A DNA stretch of 64,000 nt from Escallonia rubra. Lineage: Eukaryota; Streptophyta; Magnoliopsida; Escalloniales; Escalloniaceae. The position numbers and the translations under genes were made by a program. This document shows, piece by piece, positions 44,359 through 55,140 of the stretch. The notes under the pieces were generated by a model, which saw only the letters and a program-made list of their open reading frames with translations, made no database searches and had not been told where the DNA came from. The stretch covers positions 43,501-107,500 of the forward strand of contig JAVXUO010002965.1 of the NCBI GenBank assembly GCA_033065855.1, given 5' to 3'. Every line of letters begins with the position of its first letter. Position 1 is the first letter of the stretch.

Positions 44359-45040
44359 TTTTCACAAAGGCAAGGGTGATTAGGCGGATTTTGGTTAGAG
44401 CTTCCTTCATTTCAGGAACAAAATTGGAAATGTCCCTAGCGCAATTGCTATCAGAATGTTGGATCTCCTTGGTCACTGCTAAGGCATCAGATTCAATGTA
44501 TGTCCTTACGATAGGTTGCTGCATAACACTCTTCACATCAACTTTTATGGCCATGGCTTCCGCATATCTAGGGGATTCTACATTTCATCTTTGTGACCTT
44601 TACCGAGACTATTTTACCTATTTGGTCTCTTTCCACAAAATTTGCATATCTTTCCATACTTTCCTCGTTAAGATCTTCATGACAATTGAAAAATGTACTT
44701 CCAAGTTCTAAGTTGGCTCTACTGTTCCCGTGAGAGGTAGTTGGGGGGGGGGGGGGAGGTGGTCTTACTAAATAAGACCAATCCTCACACTAGTCTTTTT
44801 GCCAAGTCAATGGTTGTGGCTACTACACTAAGGCTTCATATTCTCGTAGGCTTTCTTTTTTCTTGCTTCCAAATCCCAGCATAAGCAATTTTTAGGGAAG
44901 ACTTGGTCATCTACATATTCATGCTCTTTAGACTTGATTTTCTTCAAATTTTCACATATGCAAGCCATAATTCGAGTGATAGGTTGTGGATCAAGTTGCT
45001 GGTGAAGAGAGGATTCAACCCAAACCTTGCGAGTCAAGGG
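44359..45040 (-). pseudogene. RNase H-like (RVT_3) pseudogene, N-terminal part
   Basis: The minus-strand frame reads RYAEAMAIKVDVKSVMQQPI, VRTYIESDALAVTKEIQHSD, SNCARDISNFVPEMKEAL, TKIRLITLAFVK, then continues at 31635 beyond the Gypsy. AEA-A and ESDAL are the catalytic-region motifs of PF13456. A further minus-strand frame at 45037-44828 (VWVESSLHQQLDPQPITR) may belong to the same pseudogene. Such domains occur in plant LINEs and LINE-derived RNase H-like proteins. It is split and inactive. Confidence 0.75.
44742..44757. repeat. Poly-G tract
   Basis: An uninterrupted G run lies inside the RNase H pseudogene region. Confidence 0.9.
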
Positions 45041-45053
45041 GCAAAGTAGTAGT

Positions 45054-46318
45054 TGTTAACCCTATAACCTAGGATTATATTTGATTTTGATGATAACTAA
45101 CATTGATGATTATGTTGTCTAACATGCATTGAGTTGATGAAGCAATAGGTACAATCTCATACTCATGCAAACGAACAATTAGACGAGATAATCGATCAAA
45201 GACACTCAATGACACGCATCAAAGATGGAATACTTCATTTGACTTTTACAAAGCTTTTAATTCCTTTCTTTGTAACTAGACATAGAGAGTTGATCGTATC
45301 GATGACTGTGACCTAGAATTTGCCCATAGGTTTCCCTTGCATGCATAAACTTTTTCATTCTTTGAAAACAGGGAAAATTGCATTTTCTGGAATACAGAAT
45401 GCATTAGACTGCAATACTCTCAGTAGCCTATTACAGTTGACTGCATTGGAAGACAGTCGACTGCAATTGGAAATTTTGAATTTTCAACGGCTACTTTGGG
45501 AATACAGTCGAGTGCAATAGTGCAATACAGTCGACTGCGTTTATCGTTTGGCGCATTAAATGTTCTACCTACTTCCAAACGGTCATATTAATTTCCACAA
45601 CTATATAAACTCATTTTGGGCATAATTTTGATTCACCAATTACATTCAAAGCCCTCTTATCTTGCATATACTCAAAGATCAAAGTAATTGTTCAATCTCT
45701 CTTGGTTTTCATTATTTTCTCATCCAATTCAAGAGAGCATATATTGTGAGCTTACATTTGAGAGATATACACTTTCATAAGTCATCATAAACTCATCTCT
45801 CTTGTTCTAGAGCTTAAAATTATATTCATCTACTTCTTGAGAGTGAATCTTTGTACACAATTCTTCATCTAAAGTTTCTAGTATCAAAGCTTGGGGTTGT
45901 CAAGATTTAGAGCTTTGAGATTGTCAAAGCTTGTTCTTGATGTGGGTATAGCATCAAGGGATTGTAATAGGTTCAATCTTGACTCGTAAGAAAGATCATA
46001 CTAGTGGATTCTAGGGCCTTTCAAGGGACCTCCTTAAAGGGGTGGACGTAGGCTTGAGGGTAATTCGAGCCAAACCATCTAAATCTCAAGCGTCAAGTAT
46101 CTATAAATCCTCCTCTCTTTACATTATTATCTTATACTTGTGTTGAGATTGGGTAGATTGCTTATTTGTGATATTGTGTGTGAGGTTTGTTGTTTGAAGT
46201 TATTTAAGTATTCTTCATAGTTTCTCTAAGTTTGTAGTGATTACTTGTTAATCTTTTAAAGTAGTCTTAAAATCCTATTCACCCCCCCCCCCCCTCTAGG
46301 GTTATCTTTTTAGTTTCA
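45054..46318 (+). mobile_element. 5' LTR of SIRE-type Copia element
   Basis: It runs from TGTTAACCC (45054) to TAGTTTCA (46318), directly followed by AGTGGTATCAGAGCC, the initiator tRNA-Met primer site. It contains GTTGACTGCA / CAGTCGACTGC motifs in U3 (45430-45540), a TATA-like CTATATAAACTC (45600-45612) and a 14-bp poly-C near the end. No matching 3' LTR is found before the window changes to other elements. Confidence 0.8.
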
Positions 46319-46320
46319 AG

Positions 46321-46333
46321 TGGTATCAGAGCC
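46321..46333 (+). other. Copia primer binding site
   Basis: TGGTATCAGAGCC is an exact match to the plant initiator tRNA-Met complement, two bases after the LTR end. Confidence 0.9.
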
Positions 46334-46377
46334 TCAGCTCTTTATATATTGGGTAAGGCCAAGAGAGATAATCGATC

Positions 46378-47361
46378 ATGGCTTACGTTGGGGGAATGGA
46401 GGGTAGTTCTACCATTAGGCCTCCATTGTTTAATGGGACCAATTATAGGGTGTGGAAAGTTAAGATGAAAATCTACTTAGAGTCTCAAGACTATGAGATG
46501 TGGGATATTGTTAAGAATGGCCCATTTGTTCTGACGAAGGTGGTTGACAAGGTTGAGGAGCCTAAATCCAAATCGGATTATAGTGATCATGATAAAAAAA
46601 ATGATTTGTATGAATGCTAGAGCGAACTTATTTGTGCTTTAGAGACTAATGAGCTCAATAGAGTCATTATGTGTAATTCCGCTAAGAGTATTTGTGATAC
46701 TGTACAAGTTACGCACGAAGGAACTTCACTTCTTAGAGATTCTAAAATGAACTTATTGTTTAGAGATTATGAGTTATTCCAAATGCTTCCAAATGGATCC
46801 GTTACGGACATGAATACTCGTTTCACTAATATTGTGAACCCTTTGAAGCAATTGGGCAAAGAATTCACTAATGGTGATCTCGTAAGAAAAGTGATTAGGT
46901 CCTTACCAAGAGCTTGGGATGCAAAGATCATCGCCATCCAAGAATCGAAGAATCTTGACATCTTTCCTCTTGATGAATTGATGTGCTCACTAATGACGTA
47001 CGAAATGTAACTCAAATCTTTTGATCAAGAGGACGTCAAGAAGAAGCCTACATCAATTGCTCTTAGAGCTTCTTCTTCTAACCTTGAGTCAAGTGATGAT
47101 GAAGAAGAATTTGATGAATAGGATGTTGCAATGATTGCAAAGAACTTCAAGAAGTTCTTTATACTTAGAAGGAATGGTCGGAGAAGACAACAAAATGTTA
47201 ACAACGAAGAGAAGCTTTGCTACAAATGCCACAAGCCGGGACACATGAAGATGGATTGTCCCATATACAAAAAAGAAAAGAAGGAAATAAGAGATGTATG
47301 GGAAAGAGTTAAAAAAAACAACTATCTAAGTAAGAGAACAAGGAGAAGGAAAAAGCAATGA
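46378..47361 (+). pseudogene. SIRE-type Copia gag
   Basis: ATG at 46378 opens MAYVGGMEGSSTIRPPLFNG, then TNYRVWKVKMKIYLESQDYE (DUF4219-like start), CDTVQVTHEGT and MNTRFTNIVNPLKQLGKEFT, RSLPRAWDAKIIAIQESKNL (UBN2 domain), and the CCHC zinc knuckle CYKCHKPGHMKMDC at 47218-47259. Stops at 46618, 47008 and 47119 break the frame, but the gag is otherwise collinear with intact SIRE-clade proteins. Its role in live elements is to form virus-like particles and bind RNA. Confidence 0.88.
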
Positions 47362-47434
47362 ATGTCGAACATACTCCAACATGGAGTGACTTCGGTCAAG
47401 TGATGAAGACAATGAGAAAAATGAACAAGCAAAT

Positions 47435-48139
47435 GTGTGCTTCATGAAAAATGATGAGGTAAGCTCTTCTTCCGGTTGTGATAGTGAAAGCTTCAAAGAT
47501 GCTTATAATAATCTATATGAGAAATCCAAGAAATTTTTTAAGAAAAACATTATTTTGTCAAAAAAATTCCTTGAGGCTAATAAGCAAATAGAGAAGTTGA
47601 GAATGCAAAATAATGAGTTGCATGCCAAGAATGAATGCATTTCCAACCATTTATATGTGAAACATGTGAATAATGACTTGGTTGAATTAATTGTTAACAC
47701 TCACAGCTCAAAACAAATCTCTTGCAAAACATTGGCTTTATAAAAACAAAATGAAGATTTAAAACTTGAGATTTGTGATTTGAAAAAATGTCTTGAAAAA
47801 TTTGTGGATGGTCAAAACAATTTGGATGTCATGCTTGGATGCCAAAGAATTGGCCTAAACAAAGGTGGTCTTGGATTAGATCCCTTGGCCTTGCCTCTTA
47901 AAATTTTTCAACAACAAGCTAGGTTGAATATTTATACAAAACAATTAAAGAACTATTGCACACCATTTACGCATTGCGGTTGGTGCAACAAGAAAGGGCA
48001 TACGACTAATTATTGTCCTTGTAGAATTGTCTTTGTTAAAGGTAGAAAGAAAATGTGGGTTGTGAAAGGTCAAGATTACAAATGTAAGACTAACATTCAA
48101 GGACCCAAGAAAATACGGGTACCAAAAATTACTACTTGA
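47435..48139 (+). pseudogene. Copia gag-protease linker with second zinc-binding motif
   Basis: The frames encode a coiled-coil-like stretch (YEKSKKFFKKNIILSKKFLE, NKQIEKLRMQNNELHAKNEC) typical of the long SIRE gag tail, and later WCNKKGHTTNYC, a CxxC...H...C motif. A stop at 47741 separates the parts. Confidence 0.75.
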
Positions 48140-48149
48140 TTTGTGTTTA

Positions 48150-48460
48150 TAGGTATGTCTCAAAGCAAAATCTAGTAGCAAGAAGTAGATTCTTGATAGT
48201 GGATGCTCAAGACATATGACTGGCAACATATCTCTTTTCACCTCGATCGATTTTAAAGAAAGAGGAAAGGTGACCTTTGGTGACAATGCACAAGGAAAAA
48301 TCAAAGGTAAATGTACTATTGGTAAGGAACCACATTCAATTGAGAATGTGTTATATGTTGAAGGTTTGAAGCATAATTTGCTAAGTATTAGTCAATTTAG
48401 TGATAAAGGCTTTAGAGTAATCTATGAGACTTCTCATTGTACAATATTTGAAGAATAATG
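48150..48460 (+). pseudogene. Copia aspartic protease
   Basis: The frame reads ILDSGCSRHMTGNISLFTSI, VTFGDNAQGKIKGKC, IENVLYVEGLKHNLLSISQF, with the DSG catalytic triad intact and the LY-EGLKHNLLSISQ region conserved. It ends in a frame change near 48458, where the GAG-pre-integrase continues in another frame. Confidence 0.88.
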
Positions 48461-49349
48461 AAACTATTTTGGTAGGAAGTAGAGATGATAATGTTTACTC
48501 CATACAATTAAATGATTTAGCTAACCAAGATGTCAAGTGTCTTAGTGCTATTAGTGAGACATCTTGGCTTTGGCCTCGAAGACTTGGACACATGCATATG
48601 GAGCATTTGAAGGATATTTCGAGCAAAGAACTTGTGAGGGGACTCCCGAAGATCAAGTTTGAGAAAGACAAAGTATGTGATGCTTGTCAAATGGGTAACC
48701 AAAAGAAAGTCTCTCACAAACCGAAGAAAATGGTATTTACTTCTAGACCTTTGCAATTACTTCATATGGATTTGTTTGGACCAATCCCTACTACTAGTCT
48801 TGGTGGTAAATCATATTGTTTTGTTATTGTTGATGACTATTCTCTCTATACTTGGACTTTCTTTTTTGCTACCAAAGATGAATCTCTAGATGTGTTCACT
48901 TCATTTACAAAACGTGTTCAAAATAAAAAAAAGGATATTTGATAACCTACATTCGAAGTGATCATGGTAGATAATTTGAAAATTAAAAAATAGGAGCTTT
49001 GTGTGATGACATTGGCATATCACATAATTTTTCGACTCCTAGAACTCCTAAACAAAATGGTGTTGTCGAAATAAAGAATAGGTCATTGCAAGAAGCGGCA
49101 AGAACAATGCTTAACGAATATGGTTTACCTAAGTACTTTTGGGCGGAGGCGTTCAATTGTGCATGTTTTCTTCTTAATAGAGTTATCTTGCGAAATTTTT
49201 TGTTAAAAATCCCTTATGAGCTTTTTAATGATAATAAACCTAAGGTGAGCTTTTTTAGAGTCTTTGGATGCAAATGCTTTATTTTAAATACTAAAGATCA
49301 CCTTAGCAAATTTGATTCCAAAACTTATGAGGGAATTTTTCTTGGTTAA
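48424..49349 (+). pseudogene. Copia GAG-pre-integrase and integrase
   Basis: The first frame has WLWPRRLGHMHMEHLKDISS, VCDACQMGNQKKVSH (zinc-binding HHCC-type), LLHMDLFGPIPTTSLGGKSY, CFVIVDDYSLYTWTFF, placing the first catalytic Asp. After a frameshift at about 48940-48995 (YLHSKWSW-type text) the second frame gives HNFSTPRTPKQNGVVEIKNR, SLQEAARTMLNEYGLPKYFW, AEAFNCACFLLNRV. The HNFS-PRTP-QNGVVE block is SIRE-type. Two stops lie in the break. Confidence 0.87.
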
Positions 49350-49361
49350 TCTAATAATAGT

Positions 49362-49740
49362 ATGTCATATAAAGTTTATAATAAAAGTACTTTAGTTGTA
49401 GAAGAATCCATAAATGTTACTTTTGATGAGACTAATATTTTTCTTTGGAGGACTAACATTGTTAATGTAAATGATATGAACAATGACATGAGAACTTTGG
49501 ACATAAGTGAAATACTACAAGACAACCCCAAAGAAATTGTTCTAGGGGAGCAACAATCAAGCTCTCAAGGGCAGACAAGGAAGCAAGCAATGATGCTTCA
49601 AACTCGGACAACTCTCAAGCATTACCAAAAGATTGGACTTACAAAAAGGATCATCCAAGCGATCAAATATTAGGTAATCCTTCGAGTGGGGTAAGAACTC
49701 GACACTCTCTTCAACAACATGTTAATTTAGCTTTTCTTTT
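49362..49740 (+). pseudogene. Copia integrase C-terminal extension / RT linker
   Basis: It opens with SYKVYNKSTLVVEESINVTF DE-type text, the usual region following the integrase core (VYN..T..VEES..V.FDE), and then a degenerate, charged linker. It is frame-broken at both ends. Confidence 0.75.
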
Positions 49741-50780
49741 TCAAATTGAACCCAAGAACTTCTCTGAAGCTCTACATCATGAATCTTGGATGCTTGCTAT
49801 GCAAGAAGAGCTAGTTCAATTTGAAAGAAATCAAGTTTGGACCCTTGTGCCTAAACCTCAAAACTTTAGGATTATAGGCACAAAATGGGTATTTAGGAAC
49901 AAACTCGATGAATCCAGAGTCGTGGTTAGAAACAAGGCTAGATTAGTGGCCCACGGTTATAACCAAGAGGAAGGAATTGATTTTGATGAGACTAATGCAC
50001 CGGTAGCTAGACTTGAATCTATTAGCATGCTATTAGCTTTTGCTTGCTATAAAATTTTAAACTCTATCAAATGGATGTCAAGAGTGCTTTTCTAAATAGT
50101 TTTATTTCGGATGAGGTATATGTGGCTCAACCTCCCGGTTTTGAACATGAAAAATATCCAAACCATGTTTTCAAGCTTAGCAAAGCTCTTTATGGTTTAA
50201 AACAAGCTCATAGAGCTTGTTTTAAAGACAAAGTAGTTTTCTTTTAGAAAATGGTTTTTCAAGAGGAAAACTTGACACCACTATTTTTATAAAATCTAAG
50301 GGAAAGGAATTATTATTGGTGCAAATCTATGTTGATGATATTATATTTGGTGCTACTAATGGATCCTTGTGCGAAAAGTTTGCTTCTTGTATGAGTAAGG
50401 AGTTTAAAATGAGCATGATGAGAGAACTCAACTTCTTCCTTGGATTGCAAATCAAACAAAGCAAGGATGAAATCTTTATCAACCAAGCTAAATACACCAA
50501 AGAGCTACTCAAGAGATTTGACATGGAAGAATCAAAAGCTTTTGACACTTCAATGAGCTCATCATTAAAGCTTGATAAAGATGAAAAGGGTAAGGATGTT
50601 GATATTAAGCGTTATCGAGGTATGATTGGATCACTCTTTTACCTTACCGCAAGTAGACCCGATATAATGTTTAGTGTTTATTTATGTGCTAGATTTCAAG
50701 CTTGTCCTAAGGAATCTCATTTGGTAGCCGTCAAGAGAATTCTTAGATATCTTAAAGGCACTCACGACTTAGGGTTATGA
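49741..50780 (+). pseudogene. Copia reverse transcriptase
   Basis: Frames carry [54 protein letters not shown], then (after frameshift) [36 protein letters not shown], and IYVDDIIFGATN with the YVDD active site at about 50323-50340, followed by GLQIKQSKDEIFINQAKYTK and YRGMIGSLFYLTASRPDIMF. All RVT_2 blocks are present and in order, with at least two frameshifts and an in-frame stop near 50245. Confidence 0.9.
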
Positions 50781-51319
50781 TTTCCTAGGAACACGTCATT
50801 TTTTGACCTAGTTGGTTACTCCGACGTCGACTATGCCGGTTGTAAAACCGAGCAGAAAAGCACTAGTGGCGGTTGCTAATTCCTAGGACACTCACTTGTT
50901 TCTTGGAGTTCCAAAAAGAAAAATTTGGTTGCACTATCTACCACCGAAGCCGAATATGTGGCGGTTGGTGCTTGTTGTGCAAAAATTCTTTGGATGAAAC
51001 AAACCCTTTTGGATTTTGGACTCAAGTATGATCGCATACCTATCTTATGCGATAACTCTAGTGGCATTCACTTGAGCAAAATTCCCATCCAACATTCATG
51101 GACTAAGCACATAGAAATCAAACATCATTTTATCCGTGATCATGTGCAAAAAAGGTGATATCGTTCTAAATTTCGTGGACACAAATCACCAATTAGCGGA
51201 TATCTTCACAAAACCGTTGGATTAAAAAAGATTTACCGCTCTTAGAAGAGAACTTGGCATGTCTTCACCTATGTGACTAAATTGTTATATATCTTGTGCA
51301 TCAACATGCAAGTTGCACT
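50781..51319 (+). pseudogene. Copia RNase H and pol end
   Basis: The text reads GYSDVDYAG (with a frame change), LVALSTTEAEYVAVGACCAK, ILWMKQTLLDFG, ILCDNSSGIHLSKIPIQHSW, TKHIEIKHHFIRDHVQK and LADIFTKP-like remnants. The catalytic D-E-D positions of the Copia RNase H are recognisable. It ends just before the solo-LTR insertion at 51325. Confidence 0.87.
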
Positions 51320-51324
51320 TCACA

Positions 51325-52918
51325 TGTCACGCCCCGAAAACGCGAGGCCGCGACTAACATCAAACTCTATTATATACAATTACAGTTCTAAAGATAACGG
51401 TATAGACAGAGCAACTAAATCCTCTAAGATAAAATATCTTCACAAACAAAAGTCTAAGACAATCCGTTCACCAAAATAATTCCACTGAGTATTTCTTTAC
51501 AAAATAATTACCAAACGCAGCGGTGAAATAATTTACATTGCTCAATTATACTAACAAAGACTAAAAACTCTAATTTCCCCCAAACATGCCACGCCCGAAA
51601 ATCACGTCCGATACCTGTGGTAAGGGACAAAACAAACGAGTAGGGGGTGAGCTCGAATAGCCCAGTAAGTGGGGAAAACAAATGGGAAGCAAATACGATG
51701 ATTCGTAGTCCAAAACAAAATCAAATATCTGACGAACAAATAATAACAATTGACCACGATGCAAATAAGGCGAATCAAATATATGAAATGTTCATAAGGT
51801 GGTCTAAAGAACCCAAATCAAATACAAGCCCGAAGGTACGAAAGTGCAATCATATCTTACTGTCAAATACCAAAGCAAATGTCATTAAGCGTTTAACCCA
51901 AAACACATTTCAATTATATGTCGGGTACGCTACAAACATACGATGACTATGGTGGTCATAAGACCCAAATGTCGAACCAAACATCAAACATCAAACGTGT
52001 GCTCCGGAGCATACTAGGAGACTTCGGCTCTCTAGTATAACAAACATGTGTCCAAAGGACCCTCTCAATTTGAGAGTTGTTCAACATAGTCAATGTCAAT
52101 CTTAAATTGACGGTCACAAATGTACAAATTCAAAGTTGAGCATCATTAAGGCACAAATGAGAAAGGGTGAACAATGTTCTCAAGAAGGCAAAAGTGGAGC
52201 AATCAATTACAAACGAGCATAGATGAATCAAAAGTGACGAAAGTATAAGCCTTCGGATTTTCGAAGATACCTTTCCACAACAAAAATCGTATAAACCCTT
52301 ACCACAGCAAAGAAAGGCAAAATCCCTTACCTCAAACAAGCTTTTGAACCAAAGAAAATCTCAAAGCACCACTCTAGCGCCAAAGAGCTTCCCAAGCCTC
52401 CTATTCTCTCTCTCTTCGCCGCAAAGGAGCAAGAAATCAAGAACAAAAGGCCTAGGAATGAAATAGAACACTATTTATAGGGAACAAAAATTTTAAACCT
52501 TTAAGTCGACCGGAAACAACTTTCAGTCGACCGAAAACAACTTTCAGTCGACTGAAAACACATTTTAGCCGACTGAAAGTACTGTTCAAAATCACTGTTC
52601 ATAGTTACTGTTCAAAAATCACTGTTCATCGACTAAACTTTTAGTCGACTGAAATCATACTTTTAGTCGACTAAAACCTTTAAATTCGACTAAAAGTCCA
52701 GAAAACCATTTTTACACAATTTAAACACTTTTTAGTCGACCGAAAACACTTTTAGTCGACTAAAACCTTTTAAATTCGACTAAAAGTTACTGTTCATTTG
52801 ACCAAAAATTTCAGAAACAATCTCAATTCATTTTCTTAGTTTTAACAAAAGACCACAACTATTTATTCAAAAATATACAAATTTTGCATAAGGAAAAGAA
52901 AACTTTCGGGGTATTACA
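51325..52918 (-). mobile_element. Gypsy-type solo LTR inserted in the Copia element
   Basis: It runs from TGTCACGCCCCGAAAACGCG (51325) to CTTTCGGGGTATTACA (52918), flanked by a perfect 5-bp duplication TCACA (51320-51324, 52919-52923). On the minus strand it starts TGTAATACCCCGAAAG and has a TATA box CTATAAATAGTG near 52465-52480, so transcription would run leftward. With no internal coding region and matching flanks it is a solo LTR left by unequal recombination. Confidence 0.9.
52500..52800. repeat. TTTTAGTCGACTGAAA-type short repeats
   Basis: About ten copies of (C/T)AGTCGAC(C/T)(A/G)AAA lie in both orientations within the U3 part of the solo LTR, each centred on or near the palindrome GTCGAC. 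Confidence 0.9.
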
Positions 52919-52923
52919 TCACA

Positions 52924-53860
52924 TGCTTGAGCATTATTTCATATGCTTATAGCATGTTTTGGTTATTTTTCTTTCTAAATTATTGATTTTGTTGATATTC
53001 ATTTAATCTCATTTGTTTAAATTGATTTGCACACACTTATATTGCAATATACATATGCATAATCATTTCAAGGCTGCTTGATTTTTTTCAATGAAGTTGA
53101 CTGCATGAGGAAATACGGTCAACTGCAAAGGTCAATACAGTCGACTGCGTTACGGGGAAAGGGCATAAATCTATCCCATTTCGGCATATTCACTCATTCT
53201 CTCTCCCTGACTTCAAAACCTATCTCTCTTCTCTCATACAAGGCTTCAATTTTCTCGGTTTCAGCTTGAAATTGGTATGTAACTCTTCCCAAATCTTGTT
53301 TTATTACATTTTTACACACTTTCACCGATTGATTTCACCCACATTGTGCAAAATCTTTAAAAACTCGAATTCTTACACTGTAGTATTATTTCATCAGATT
53401 CACTTCTACTTAGCATGCTACTACTTGTTTTAACTCTTGATTTATGCTTAGTAATGGTTATTACATGTTTCTACATAGTTTATTTACATGAATTCATGCA
53501 AAAATTCGTTTTCCCCAAATTTCATAAACTAGGGTTCTAAATTATCAAAATTTCTTCAATTGATCATGCAATTACATGTTTGATCACTTGATTCATGCTT
53601 AGTTATGTCTATTGCTTGATTATACATGGTTAATTACATTCAATTTGTCCAAAATTCATTTTTCCAAATTCATGCTTAGTTATGTCTATTGCTTGATTAT
53701 ACATGGTTAATTACATTCAATTTGTCCAAAATTCATTTTTCCAAAATTGCATGAACTAGGGTAAATATTCTTCAAAATTATTTAAAATTCATGCATCTTT
53801 CATGTGTATTAAGCCTAAATTCATGTTACATTATCTATCTAGCATACGTTAACATGTTTT
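52924..53860 (+). mobile_element. Probable 3' region of the SIRE-type Copia element
   Basis: It continues the Copia sequence after the solo LTR. GTTGACTGCAT and ACAGTCGACTGCGTT at 53095-53150 echo motifs of the 5' LTR, but the region is not an LTR copy. A 77-bp tandem duplication starts at 53593 and 53670. No envelope-like frame is recognisable and no 3' LTR is seen, so the element is 3'-truncated or shuffled. Confidence 0.45.
53593..53747. repeat. 77-bp tandem duplication
   Basis: TCATGCTTAGTTATGTCTAT through TTCATTTTTCCAAA occurs twice head to tail, nearly identical. Confidence 0.92.
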
Positions 53861-53931
53861 ATTTCATCAATTAATAGAAAACATCAATTTTCAAAATTTT
53901 CATAAACCCAAATTTTCAAAATTTCTTATAT

Positions 53932-53975
<44 letters not shown>

Positions 53976-53977
<2 letters not shown>

Positions 53978-54091
53978 GAGCTGAACCGTTGCTAGCGCTA
54001 GCAGCGTCCGCTACATAATGTAGCGGACGGTAAATTATCGTCCGCTACATTATGTAGCGGACGGAAAAACAGCACTAGCAATGTATCACGA

Positions 54092-54093
<2 letters not shown>
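53976..54093 (+). mobile_element. Palindrome-family MITE, copy 1 (118 bp)
   Basis: It runs from GGGAGCTGAACCGTTGCTAG to ATGTATCACGACC. The ends are weakly inverted (TTGCTAGCGCT / AGCACTAGCAA). It carries two 25-bp palindromes (54005-54029 and 54039-54063) of form CGTCCGCTACA..TGTAGCGGACG that are also reverse complements of each other. (TA)n abuts both ends. No coding capacity. Confidence 0.7.

Positions 54094-54140
<47 letters not shown>
54094..54140. repeat. (TA)n tract
   Basis: TA dinucleotide run with one TG interruption. Related runs lie at 53937-53975, 54203-54265 and 54351-54416. Confidence 0.95.
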
Positions 54141-54141
<1 letters not shown>

Positions 54142-54204
54142 TTCATCAATTAATAGAAAACATCAATTTTCAAAATTTTCATAAACCCAAATTTTCAAAA
54201 TTTC

Positions 54205-54245
<41 letters not shown>

Positions 54246-54265
54246 ATATATATATATATATATAT

Positions 54266-54348
54266 GGGAGCTGAACCGTTGCTAGCGCTAGCAGCGTCCG
54301 CTACATAATGTAGCGGACGGAAAAACAGCGCTAGCAATGTATCACGAC

Positions 54349-54350
<2 letters not shown>
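54266..54350 (+). mobile_element. Palindrome-family MITE, copy 2 (85 bp)
   Basis: It has the same ends as copy 1 but keeps only one palindrome (54295-54319), consistent with deletion between the two palindromes. (TA)n flanks it on both sides. Confidence 0.7.

Positions 54351-54416
<66 letters not shown>
54351..54416. repeat. (TA)n tract
   Basis: Pure TA run separating MITE copy 2 from the larger palindrome-family element. Confidence 0.97.
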
Positions 54417-54418
<2 letters not shown>

Positions 54419-55086
54419 GAGCTTATCCATTGATAGCGCGGGCAAAATAGAAGAAGTTGCTAACGCGATCTGGCCGTCCATCCTGAAATGATGGACGACC
54501 CAAATCTGCTTTTTTAAAAGTTTGTTAGCCGTCCGCTACACAGTGTAGCAGATGAACTTTTTTACCAAATTGCCCCTCCCATGTTGTCCGCTACACAGTG
54601 TAGCGAACAACTTTTTGACCCTGATGACCGTCAGGAAAAAATTTGCCCGCTACACTGTGTAGCGGACAAATTTTTGCCGGATAATTGTCACATTAGTCTT
54701 GTCCCCCCACGACTGTTACGACTGTTACTTTGTCCTTATCCCCACTGTCCGCCACACTGTGTAGCGGACGAGCTTTATAAATAAATTTTGTCCGCTACAT
54801 TGTGTAGCGGACGGTCTTTACTGTCCACTATACTATGTAGCGGACAATCCATATATATACACAAAAATCTAAGTTCGAAACTCTTCTCCATTCTTTCTTC
54901 TCACAAATTTTCCCAACGGTGTTGGCAAGAAGATCTGCGTAATTTCTTCCCAAGAAATCCTTTAATCGTCTCATTAATCACGTAAGTTCACAAACCAATC
55001 CTTTATTTGTTTATAACCTAAAGCTGTGATGAGTATTGCATTTTATGCATGGTTTTGATTATGTATTGAGCATGTGCTAGCGTTGG

Positions 55087-55089
<3 letters not shown>
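54417..55089 (+). mobile_element. Larger palindrome-family element with promoter-like end
   Basis: It opens GGGAGCTTATCCATTGATAG, matching the MITE 5' end, and carries six GTCCGCTACA..TGTAGCGGAC palindromes (54531, 54586, 54646, 54747, 54790, 54823). Then come TTTATAAATAAAT, a CT-rich leader-like segment and CACGTAAGTTC, a possible splice donor at about 54981. Its far end, GCTAGCGTTGGTAA, meets (TA)n at 55090. No protein is encoded. It may be the deleted 5' end of a larger element. Confidence 0.5.

Positions 55090-55137
<48 letters not shown>
55090..55137. repeat. (TA)n tract
   Basis: Pure TA run between two elements. Confidence 0.97.

Positions 55138-55140
<3 letters not shown>

Larger units (their letters stand above)
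53862..54416. repeat. About 280-bp tandem segmental duplication holding MITE copies
   Basis: The block TTTCATCAATTAATAGAAAA, CATCAATTTTCAAAATTTTC, ATAAACCC, (TA)n, MITE, (TA)n begins at 53862 and again at 54141 (period 279). The second copy differs by a 33-bp deletion inside the MITE and by (TA)n length. Confidence 0.9.

Noticed and set aside
45054..53860. Active, complete Copia element.
   Set aside because: At least six stops and frameshifts, a solo-LTR insertion and no 3' LTR.
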